35,896 bases of DNA from Treponema sp. UBA7590 (GTDB lineage: Bacteria; Spirochaetota; Spirochaetia; Treponematales; Treponemataceae): the NCBI GenBank assembly GCA_002478955.1, contig DLKK01000066.1, forward strand, positions 7,259 through 43,154, written 5' to 3'. This document shows positions 26,138-32,958 of this stretch, one piece after another. Each line of letters begins with the position of its first letter. Positions within the stretch are counted from its first letter, which is position 1. The position numbers were made by a program, and so were the translations under genes. The notes under the pieces are model-generated. The model saw only the letters and a list, made by a program, of their open reading frames with translations. It was not told where the DNA came from and made no database searches.

Positions 26138-26178
26138 AAAAATCTCCTCTTCTTGGGCAGTTTTTCTTAAGAAGAGGA
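26137..26178 (-). terminator. Stem-loop with T-tract facing the minus strand
   Basis: TCCTCTTCTT (26145-26154) pairs perfectly with AAGAAGAGGA (26169-26178). The A-run 26137-26142 gives a T-tail only for leftward transcripts. For the rightward starch operon it would act as a 3' stabiliser at most. No minus-strand gene is seen to the right, which leaves its client unclear. Confidence 0.6.
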
Positions 26179-26315
26179 ATAAAAGCGTAAGCAGATTTGT
26201 AATTTGTGAAGACTTTGTGCGATAAAACAAATTAAAGTGCGTAGCACCTTGATAAATACAAGCGAAGCGCGAGCACAACCGTCTGGAGCAAATTGCAAAT
26301 CTGCTGTGAGCGTTT
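26179..26315. repeat. Long imperfect inverted repeat in the gap before livH
   Basis: AGCAGATTTGTAATTTG (26190-26206) pairs with CAAATTGCAAATCTGCT (26289-26305), with one T-G pair. Inner matches AGAC/GTCT and TTGTGC/GCACAA continue the stem, and a small hairpin AAGTGC-GTA-GCACCTT sits near the middle. The left arm with flank (from 26179, ATAAAAGC) recurs at 29983-30010. The element is either a small non-autonomous repeat or a structured RNA. The remainder of 26138-26441 has no gene and no strong promoter that I can see. Confidence 0.7.
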
Positions 26316-26441
26316 CGTTCTAAATCAATAAAAAAATTGTAAAAACCTGCACATAAGTTATTATTGGACATTTTTTCCCCTTTTCATTTTTGGATATTAC
26401 AACTAAAATTATATGAAGTCTAAAATATTTGGGGTGAACTC

Positions 26442-27341
26442 GTGAATTCTGGTTCTATTTTTGTACAGCAGCTTATAAACGGTTTGTCGCTTGGAAGCAT
26501 TTATGCCTTGATTGCGCTTGGCTACACCATGGTTTATGGTATTGTAAAACTTATAAATTTTGCCCACGGTGATGTCATGATGGTCGGTGCCTATGCTGGC
26601 TATTTTGTTCTTGTGGCAGTTGGGGCTAGCGCATTTGGAATGGCTGGCGCATTCATCGCGGCTATGGTTCTCTGCGGTCTTTTATCAATATTGATTGAAC
26701 GTTTTGCATATCGTCCTTTGCGGGAGTCTCCGCGTCTTAATTCATTGATAACCGCGATTGCTGTTGAACTTATTCTGCAGAATCTTATGCGCGTTCTTCC
26801 TTTTGTCGGTCCAGATCCGCGTCAGTTTCCTACAATGGAGACAAAAAATTTTACATTCGGAATTCTTTCTATTTCAAATCTTCAGCTTGTTGTAATTATT
26901 TCTAGTGCTGTTCTTATGGTTCTTCTTAACTTTCTTGTAAATAAGACAAAAACAGGAAAGGCCATGCAGGCTGTTTCCTACGACTTAAAGGCTTCTGCCC
27001 TTATGGGAATAAATGTGAACAGGATTATTGCTGTTACTTTTGTTGTTGGTTCTGTTCTGGCTGGTGCAGGCGGAGTTCTTTATGCAACGGCGTATCCGCA
27101 GGTTGATCCTGTTATGGGATATATTCCTGGATTGAAGGCGTTTGTTGCGGCGGTTCTTGGTGGAATAGGTTCAATTCCTGGTGCAATGGCCGGCGGAATA
27201 ATTCTTGGCATTGCAGAAACTTTGACCAAAGGCTATTTGAGCAGCCAGTATGCGGACGCAATTTCTTACATAATCCTGATTGTAATTCTTCTTGTAAAAC
27301 CGGCTGGTTTGTTCGGCAAAAAAACAACTGTTAAGGTTTGA
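26442..27341 (+). CDS. livH: Branched-chain amino acid ABC permease LivH
   Basis: 299 aa from GTG at 26442, with GGGGTGA 5 nt ahead. The N-terminus GLSLGSIYALIALGYTMVYG followed by KLINFAHGDVMM is the LivH hallmark, and about eight hydrophobic helices follow. AFVAAVLGGIGSIPGAM near residue 240 is the coupling loop that contacts the ATPases. It forms the inner-membrane channel with LivM for leucine, isoleucine, valine and sometimes other amino acids or urea; substrate range cannot be read from permeases alone. It is first of four tightly spaced liv genes. The usual LivJ/LivK binding protein is not upstream; that side is the starch locus. Confidence 0.95.
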   Translation: MNSGSIFVQQLINGLSLGSIYALIALGYTMVYGIVKLINFAHGDVMMVGAYAGYFVLVAVGASAFGMAGAFIAAMVLCGLLSILIERFAYRPLRESPRLNSLITAIAVELILQNLMRVLPFVGPDPRQFPTMETKNFTFGILSISNLQLVVIISSAVLMVLLNFLVNKTKTGKAMQAVSYDLKASALMGINVNRIIAVTFVVGSVLAGAGGVLYATAYPQVDPVMGYIPGLKAFVAAVLGGIGSIPGAMAGGIILGIAETLTKGYLSSQYADAISYIILIVILLVKPAGLFGKKTTVKV

Positions 27342-27373
27342 TTTTCCGGTGTTTTGGATTTTATGAGGTCAAA

Positions 27374-28390
27374 ATGAAAAATAAATTTATACGAAATACA
27401 TTGATTCTTTCAGTTGTTAGCCTTGTTGTGGTTGCTGTACCGACACTTCTTACTTCAACTGGCATTATGGACGCTTATTCTTCCGGAGTTTTTGCGCTTG
27501 CCGGAATTTATGCGATTATGGCTATAAGCGTAAACATTATTTCTGGAATTACGGGGCAGCTTAGTCTTGGTCAGGCAGGATTTATGGCTTTGGGTGCCTA
27601 TGCGACAATTTTATTGAACACAAATGCACACGTTCCGCTTCCTTTGGCTGTAATTTGTGCTGGTCTTATAACTGCGTTTTTTGGTTTCCTTATTGGTTTT
27701 CCAACATTGAAGCTCGAAGGTGACTATCTTGCGATTGTAACTCTTGCCTTTGGCGAGATTATCCGCGTTGTCCTTGTTAATTTAAAGCAGTGGACTGGTG
27801 GTCCGAACGGAAAATCTTTTCCTACAATCCTTACGTTGAATCCGACTGTTGCGGTTCTTGTTGTTGCAAGTGTTCTGGTTCTTGTTGTTGTGCTTGTGCA
27901 GAATATTGTCCGTTCAACTTTCGGGCGTGCTATTCTTGCTGTGCGTGAGGATGAGATTGCCGCAAATTCGTGCGGAATCCATGTTTTTCACTATAAGATG
28001 GCAGGTTTTGTCCTTGCAAGTTTTGTTGCCGGAATCGGCGGCGCGCTTTACGTTATGTATGTAGGTTTTATAAAACCTGAACAGGCGGCTTTTACAAAAT
28101 CAATTGATTATCTTATCTTTGTTGTTCTTGGCGGAATGGGTTCTATGACTGGTTCTGTCCTTGCGGCTTTTGTCTTGACTTATCTTCAGGAAGCTTTGCG
28201 TTTCCTTCAGAATTACCGTCTGCTTTTTTACCCGGTTGTTCTTATTTTTGTAATGCTTTTCAGACCTCAGGGACTTCTTGGAACAAAAGAATTCAGTTTT
28301 GTGAACACATTTGACTGGATAAAATCAGGCGGACTAAAGAAATTCTTTTTGGAGCTTCCTGCTAAATTTGCTAAAAAAGAGGTGAAATAA
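27374..28390 (+). CDS. livM: Branched-chain amino acid ABC permease LivM
   Basis: 338 aa. The ATG at 27374 is preferred because TGAGG lies just upstream; an upstream in-frame start at 27338 overlaps livH and lacks such a site. The protein is hydrophobic, with GQLSLGQAGFMALGAYA and LPTLKLEGDYLAIVTLAFGEI-type segments (here FPTLKLEG), and VVLGGMGSMTGSV as coupling loop, all typical of LivM. It pairs with LivH. Its stop codon overlaps the livG start by one base (TAATG), so translation is coupled to the ATPase. Confidence 0.95.
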   Translation: MKNKFIRNTLILSVVSLVVVAVPTLLTSTGIMDAYSSGVFALAGIYAIMAISVNIISGITGQLSLGQAGFMALGAYATILLNTNAHVPLPLAVICAGLITAFFGFLIGFPTLKLEGDYLAIVTLAFGEIIRVVLVNLKQWTGGPNGKSFPTILTLNPTVAVLVVASVLVLVVVLVQNIVRSTFGRAILAVREDEIAANSCGIHVFHYKMAGFVLASFVAGIGGALYVMYVGFIKPEQAAFTKSIDYLIFVVLGGMGSMTGSVLAAFVLTYLQEALRFLQNYRLLFYPVVLIFVMLFRPQGLLGTKEFSFVNTFDWIKSGGLKKFFLELPAKFAKKEVK

Positions 28391-29178
28391 TGGCTGAAAA
28401 AAAACTGGTTCTTCAATGTTCTGATGTTCAGATTGTGTTTGGCGGTCTTTGTGCTGTAAGCGATGCCTCTTTTGATTTGTATGAGGGCGAGCTTGTTGGG
28501 CTTATTGGACCTAATGGCGCCGGAAAAACAACGATGTTCAATATGGTCTCTGGAATTTACACGCCTACAAGCGGTCAGATTAGTTTTTGGGACAAGGATG
28601 ACAAGGTTCATGTAATAAATAAACTTGGGCCTGCGCAGCTGAATAAACTTGGAGTTGCAAGAACTTTTCAGAATATCCGTCTTTTTGGCGAACTTTCTGT
28701 AAAGGATAATGTTCTTATTGCGCTTCACAACCAGCGTCGCGTATCAGTTTTTGACGTTCTTTTTAGAACCCCGAAATTCCGCAGAGATGAGCAGGTTATG
28801 TCTGAAAAAGCTATGAATCTTCTTGAACTTTTTAAGATTTCTGGAAAGGCAGATGAGAAGGCTAAAAATCTTCCGTATGGCGAGCAGCGAAAGCTTGAAA
28901 TTGTGCGTGCGCTTGCTTCAAATCCTAAACTTCTTTTGCTGGATGAACCTGCCGCGGGAATGAATCCTCAGGAAACAAAGGAGCTTATGGAACTTATTGC
29001 GTTTATCCGCAAGGAATTTAAGCTTACAATTCTTTTGATTGAACATGATATGAAGCTTGTTATGGGAATCTGCGAAAGAATCATGGTCTTGAACTACGGC
29101 AGAATCATTGCGGCGGGAACTCCAGAGGAAATACAGGCGAATCCGGAAGTTGTAAAAGCATATCTTGGAAACAATTAA
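28390..29178 (+). CDS. livG: Branched-chain amino acid ABC ATPase LivG
   Basis: 262 aa. Walker A is GPNGAGKTT (about residues 39-47); the VARTFQNIRLF Q-loop region, LPYGEQRKLEIVRAL signature, LLLDEPAAGMNP Walker B and IEHDM H-loop are all present. The AAGMNP and RTFQNIRLF segments separate LivG from LivF. It powers the LivHM permease in the cytoplasm. ATG overlaps the livM stop. Confidence 0.96.
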   Translation: MAEKKLVLQCSDVQIVFGGLCAVSDASFDLYEGELVGLIGPNGAGKTTMFNMVSGIYTPTSGQISFWDKDDKVHVINKLGPAQLNKLGVARTFQNIRLFGELSVKDNVLIALHNQRRVSVFDVLFRTPKFRRDEQVMSEKAMNLLELFKISGKADEKAKNLPYGEQRKLEIVRALASNPKLLLLDEPAAGMNPQETKELMELIAFIRKEFKLTILLIEHDMKLVMGICERIMVLNYGRIIAAGTPEEIQANPEVVKAYLGNN

Positions 29179-29202
29179 CGCTCGGTTTAGGAGAATCTGA
29201 CT

Positions 29203-29910
29203 ATGATGCTTGAGGTAAAAAATCTTTGTGTGAATTACGGTGCGATCAAGGCTTTGCACGGAATCAGTTTTGATGTAAATCAGGGCGAAATAATTACTTT
29301 GATTGGCTCAAACGGAGCTGGAAAGACAACGACGCTCCATTCAATTTCAAATATAATCAAAAAGCAGAAGGGAACAATTATTTTTAACGGCGATGATATA
29401 ACAAATCTTGGCGCGGATAAAATTGTTGCAAAAAATCTTATTCAAGTTCCGGAAGGACGCCGGGTATTTGCAAACCTTTCTGTTTTGGAAAATCTTCAGC
29501 TTGGCGCATATCTTAGAAAGGACAAGGCTGGAATTGAAAAAGATATTGAGCATGTCTTTACGCTTTTTCCGCGGCTTGAGGAACGTATAAAGCAGGCGGC
29601 AGGAACTTTGTCTGGCGGTGAGCAGCAGATGCTTGCCATGGGACGTGCGCTTATGAGCCAGCCGAAACTTTTGCTGCTGGACGAACCTTCCATGGGGCTT
29701 GCTCCGATTCTTGTTGACGAGATTTTTGAAATCATAAAACGAATCAATGCGGACGGAACTACAATTCTTCTTGTTGAGCAGAATGCATTCAAGGCTCTTT
29801 CCATTGCAGACCGCGCTTATGTACTTGAAACAGGGGAAATAATAAAATCCGGCAACGCCACTGAACTGTTGAACGACGATTCCGTGAAAAAAGCATACCT
29901 TGGTGGTTGA
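29203..29910 (+). CDS. livF: Branched-chain amino acid ABC ATPase LivF
   Basis: 235 aa; ATG at 29203 or 29206, both within reach of TAGGAG at 29188-29193. Walker A is GSNGAGKTT; signature LSGGEQQMLAMGRAL, Walker B LLLDEPSMGLAP, H-loop VEQN. VPEGRRVFANLSVLENL is the LivF-specific stretch. It is the second nucleotide-binding subunit of the Liv transporter and lies 24 bp after livG. It closes the operon; a separate promoter follows. Confidence 0.96.
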   Translation: MMLEVKNLCVNYGAIKALHGISFDVNQGEIITLIGSNGAGKTTTLHSISNIIKKQKGTIIFNGDDITNLGADKIVAKNLIQVPEGRRVFANLSVLENLQLGAYLRKDKAGIEKDIEHVFTLFPRLEERIKQAAGTLSGGEQQMLAMGRALMSQPKLLLLDEPSMGLAPILVDEIFEIIKRINADGTTILLVEQNAFKALSIADRAYVLETGEIIKSGNATELLNDDSVKKAYLGG

Positions 29911-29936
29911 TTTTTTTCCTTGCTTTTATATTTTCG

Positions 29937-29945
29937 TGGTATAAT
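29937..29945 (+). promoter_or_regulatory. Extended -10 promoter before the CBS-ACT gene
   Basis: TGGTATAAT matches the extended -10 form TGnTATAAT (TATAAT at 29940-29945). No good -35 box lies at 17 bp; TTGCTT at 29920 would leave only 14 bp. The predicted start is near 29952, giving a leader of about 100 nt. Confidence 0.55.
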
Positions 29946-29960
29946 TACGTAGTCTGAATG

Positions 29961-30021
29961 TTTGAGTTTTTTGGAACAAAAGATAAAAGCCTAAGCTGAT
30001 TTGTAATTTCTAAAACTCAAA
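29961..30021 (+). promoter_or_regulatory. Structured leader of the CBS-ACT gene carrying a liv-upstream motif
   Basis: TTTGAGTTTT (29961-29970) and AAAACTCAAA (30012-30021) are perfect 10-bp arms that would close a 41-nt internal region. That region contains ATAAAAGCCTAAGC (29983-29996) continuing to 30010, which matches the left arm at 26179-26206 before livH at about 25 of 28 positions. The closed stem around a conserved core, 29 nt ahead of the start codon, resembles a cis-regulatory RNA. A truncated dispersed repeat is the alternative. Confidence 0.5.
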
Positions 30022-30050
30022 ATTAAAAACTTTTTTCATTGGAGTTGCTT

Positions 30051-30689
30051 ATGTTGGTAAAAAATGTAATGACAAAAAATCCTGTCACAATTGCGCCTGA
30101 AAGTTCAATCACAGAAGCCAAGGCTTTGATGACCAAAAAAAATATCGGGAAACTTCCTGTAGTTGATAAAAACAATAATCTTGTAGGAATTCTTACAAAA
30201 AAAGATTTGGCGAAGGCCGCTCCTTCTGAGGCCACAACTCTTGATATGTTTGAGATTGGTTATCTTCTTTCAAAAATCACTGTTGAAAAGATTATGACCA
30301 AAAAAGTTGTTACAGTTCCTGAGTCTGAGGTTGTGGAAAACGCCGCAAAACTTATGGTTGACAATGGAATTGGTTGTGTTCCCGTAATGTCCGGCGAATG
30401 CCTTGTTGGAATCATCACGGAAAGCGACTTGTTCCAGCTGTTCACTGATATGTTTGGTTCTCGCGAAGCCGGTGTCCGCTTTATCCTTACTTTGGACGAT
30501 ACTCCTGGTCAGCTTGCTAAACTTGTGGATGAAATCGCAAAGGAAAACGGAAATCTTGTTTCCCTTGTTACTCGCGAGCTGAAAGAAGCTGGAAAACGTC
30601 GTCTTACGGTAAAAGTTGCAGGAATTACAGAAGTCCAGCTAAAAGAAATTTTGGCGAGACTGAATATTGTTGCCGACGATATAAGATAA
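30051..30689 (+). CDS. CBS-CBS-ACT domain protein (AcuB-like)
   Basis: 212 aa from ATG 30051, with TTGGAG 7 nt before it; the upstream TTG at 30039 is less likely. Two CBS domains: residues 1-60 (VKNVMTKNPVTI) and about 76-135 (VEKIMTKKVVTV, VGIITESDLFQLF). An ACT-type domain fills about 147-212, starting LDDTPGQLAKLVDEI. CBS pairs bind adenine nucleotides and ACT domains commonly bind amino acids. AcuB-type proteins have this order, but their biochemical role is loosely defined. Here it stands between livHMGF and ilvB, 84 bp before the latter, so a sensor of branched-chain amino acids or energy state is a reasonable inference, not a demonstration. Confidence 0.85.
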   Translation: MLVKNVMTKNPVTIAPESSITEAKALMTKKNIGKLPVVDKNNNLVGILTKKDLAKAAPSEATTLDMFEIGYLLSKITVEKIMTKKVVTVPESEVVENAAKLMVDNGIGCVPVMSGECLVGIITESDLFQLFTDMFGSREAGVRFILTLDDTPGQLAKLVDEIAKENGNLVSLVTRELKEAGKRRLTVKVAGITEVQLKEILARLNIVADDIR

Positions 30690-30710
30690 AATTCAATTTT
30701 TGTCCACACA

Positions 30711-30739
30711 TTGAAATCAACATAAAAAAACGTTATCCT
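30711..30739 (+). promoter_or_regulatory. Possible promoter of ilvB
   Basis: TTGAAA (30711-30716), 17-bp spacer, TATCCT (30734-30739). TATAGT at 30739-30744 is an alternative -10 without a fitting -35. A weak assignment. Confidence 0.35.
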
Positions 30740-30773
30740 ATAGTATATTTTAAAAATAGAATAAGGAAATGTT

Positions 30774-32516
30774 ATGTTGATCAACGGTTCTCAGATTGTT
30801 ATTGAATGTCTTATTGAGCAGGGCGTGGATACAGTTTTCGGTTATCCTGGAGGCTGTATTCTTAATATTTATGATGAGCTTTATAAGAATTCGGACCGTA
30901 TTAAACATATTCTTACTGCACACGAGCAGGGTGCTTGCCACGCTGCTGATGGATATGCGCGTGCCACGGGGAAAGTCGGTGTCTGTATGGCGACTTCTGG
31001 CCCTGGAGCGACGAATCTTGTAACAGGAATCGCGACAGCCTACATGGATTCTGTTCCGCTTGTTGCGATTACCTGCAATGTTGGAAAGGCTTTGCTTGGC
31101 CGTGATTCTTTTCAGGAAATTGACATTACCGGCGTAACTCTGCCTATCACAAAGCATAATTATCTTGTTAAAGATATAAAGGATTTGGCTCAGACAATCC
31201 GGGAAGCATTCCTTATTGCAAAATCTGGTCGTCCGGGACCGGTTCTTATTGATATTTTAAAGGATGTTACAGCCTTGAACGTCCAGTATGAATTTGAACC
31301 TTCAAAAGATCCTGATTCTCTTGCTAGGGCTGCACTGAATGCTTCTAGCTTTAAGCGTGCGGTTACTGTTCCGACTCCTTCTGAAGATGATATTAAAAAG
31401 GCTGCGGAGATAATCAATGCTTCTGAACGCCCTATAATTTATGCCGGTGGCGGTGTGAAAATCTCTGGTGCGGAAGAGGAACTTCTTCAGTTTGCTGAAA
31501 AGGCATCTATTCCTGTAAGTGAGTCATTGATGGGGCGCGATGTTTTTCCTTCAAAGCATCCGCTTTGCACATGGATGGTCGGAATGCATGGAACTTATGC
31601 AAGCAACATGGGAATCACCGAGGCTGATCTGGTCATTGCGATTGGCGCGCGTTTTTCCGACCGCGTTTATGGCGACCCTTCAAAGTTTGCTGAGCGCGCA
31701 AAGATTCTCCACATTGATATTGACCCGGCAGAAATCAACAAGAATATCGATACAGACGCAAGCGTTGTTGGTGATGTAAAAGATGTTCTTTCAAAACTTA
31801 TTCCGCTTGTGAACAAAAATGAACACAAGAAATGGCTCGAACAGATTAACGAATGGAAGAAAACTTATCCTTCCTGCTATGATAAAAATCCGAAGGATTC
31901 GATAAATCCTAAATTTATCTGTGAGCATATCCATGAGGTTGTGGGCGATGACTGTTTTATTACCACGGAAGTCGGACAGCATCAGATGTGGACGGCTCAG
32001 TTCTATCCTTTTGGAAAAAAGCGACGTTTTGTTACATCTGGCGGGCTTGGAACTATGGGCTACGGAACTGGCGCGGCAATCGGAATTTCTCTTTCTAAGA
32101 CAGGAAGTAGAGTTGTCCATATTGCCGGAGATGGTTCGTTCCGCATGAACTGTAATGAACTTGCGACAATCGCGCATTATAATCTTCCTATTGTAATTGT
32201 TGTTGAAAATAACAATGCGCTTGGAAATGTCCGAATGTGGCAGCGTCTGTTTTATGGAAAACGGTTCAGCCAGACAACGTTGGATTTTGGTCCTGATTGG
32301 ATAAAACTTGCTGATGCTTATGGAATCAAGGGTTACAAGGCAACGAATGCAAAGGAATTTGCAAAAGTCTTTGATGAAGCCTTTAAATCCGGCAAGGCTG
32401 CTGTTATTGATGCAAGAGTTGACAAGGATGAAATGGTTTTGCCTATGGTTCCAGGTGGAAAGCCAATCTACAATATGATTCTTGAACTTTCAAAGGAAGT
32501 CATGGCTAACGATTAA
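30774..32516 (+). CDS. ilvB: Acetolactate synthase, large (catalytic) subunit
   Basis: 580 aa, start behind ATAAGGAA. It is a thiamine-diphosphate enzyme joining two pyruvates (or pyruvate and 2-oxobutyrate), the first common step of valine/leucine/isoleucine synthesis. Seen: GYPGGCILNIYDELY, catalytic Glu51 in HEQGACHAADGYARATGK, the PGATNLVTGIA stretch, a middle FAD-type domain (about 190-340), and the cofactor motif GDGS (Asp453) followed by NNNALG-x-VRMWQ. The full length and the GSFRMNCNEL sequence favour the biosynthetic enzyme over catabolic AlsS. No ilvN regulatory subunit follows; the next gene is a metalloregulator. The ACT domain of the preceding gene is the only candidate feedback module in view. 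Confidence 0.95.
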   Translation: MLINGSQIVIECLIEQGVDTVFGYPGGCILNIYDELYKNSDRIKHILTAHEQGACHAADGYARATGKVGVCMATSGPGATNLVTGIATAYMDSVPLVAITCNVGKALLGRDSFQEIDITGVTLPITKHNYLVKDIKDLAQTIREAFLIAKSGRPGPVLIDILKDVTALNVQYEFEPSKDPDSLARAALNASSFKRAVTVPTPSEDDIKKAAEIINASERPIIYAGGGVKISGAEEELLQFAEKASIPVSESLMGRDVFPSKHPLCTWMVGMHGTYASNMGITEADLVIAIGARFSDRVYGDPSKFAERAKILHIDIDPAEINKNIDTDASVVGDVKDVLSKLIPLVNKNEHKKWLEQINEWKKTYPSCYDKNPKDSINPKFICEHIHEVVGDDCFITTEVGQHQMWTAQFYPFGKKRRFVTSGGLGTMGYGTGAAIGISLSKTGSRVVHIAGDGSFRMNCNELATIAHYNLPIVIVVENNNALGNVRMWQRLFYGKRFSQTTLDFGPDWIKLADAYGIKGYKATNAKEFAKVFDEAFKSGKAAVIDARVDKDEMVLPMVPGGKPIYNMILELSKEVMAND

Positions 32517-32539
32517 AACTACCGTACATCATGATTTTG

Positions 32540-32548
32540 TGTTATACT
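32540..32548 (+). promoter_or_regulatory. Extended -10 promoter of the metalloregulator gene
   Basis: TGTTATACT fits TGnTATAAT with one mismatch (-10 TATACT, 32543-32548). The predicted start is near 32555, 27 nt before the ATG. It probably drives the regulator and the Opp-type genes. Confidence 0.5.
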
Positions 32549-32581
32549 GTTTTATGAAGGAAACTGATAGGAGCAATAGTG

Positions 32582-32944
32582 ATGTACGAGTCTGGTGAAG
32601 ATTATCTTGAAGCGATTTTGATGATTTGGCAGGAAAAAAATGAATGCCATTCTGTTGATGTTGCCCACAAACTGAATGTTTCAAAACCTAGCGTAAGCCG
32701 CGCAATGGGAATTTTAAAGGAAGACGGCTATATTTTTGTTGATGAAAACCAGCATATCAATTTTACCGAAAAAGGTCTGGCGAAGGCTCAGGATGTTTAT
32801 GACAGGCATCAGCTTCTTACAAAATTCCTGATGAAAATCACTGGGCTTGAAGAAGATCAGGCTGAGCAGAACGCTTGCCGTGTTGAGCATGTGATTGATT
32901 CTGATGTTGTACGCGGTATTAAAAACTGGATGAAAAACAACTAG
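32582..32944 (+). CDS. DtxR/MntR-family metal-dependent transcription regulator
   Basis: 120 aa; ATG 32582 (AGGAG 8 nt ahead) is preferred over GTG 32579. An N-terminal winged helix (SVDVAHKLNVSKPSVSRAMGILKEDGYI) is followed by the dimerisation/metal domain. Expected ligands are kept: Asp and Glu in EDYLEAI, His in DRHQLLTKFL, and Glu-His in ACRVEHVID. The Cys in CRVEH corresponds to the DtxR/IdeR Cys102-type ligand, where Mn-specific MntR has Glu, so iron-type sensing is possible. The C-terminal SH3-like domain of DtxR is absent, as in MntR. The fused transporter gene starts 14 bp downstream, so the regulator may control it. Confidence 0.88.
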   Translation: MYESGEDYLEAILMIWQEKNECHSVDVAHKLNVSKPSVSRAMGILKEDGYIFVDENQHINFTEKGLAKAQDVYDRHQLLTKFLMKITGLEEDQAEQNACRVEHVIDSDVVRGIKNWMKNN

Positions 32945-32958
32945 AAATAGCAAGCCTG

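Noticed and set aside
26179..26315. tRNA or insertion sequence in the gap before livH
   Set aside because: No cloverleaf with a CCA or GTTC-type arm and no transposase frame; only a long imperfect inverted repeat is seen.
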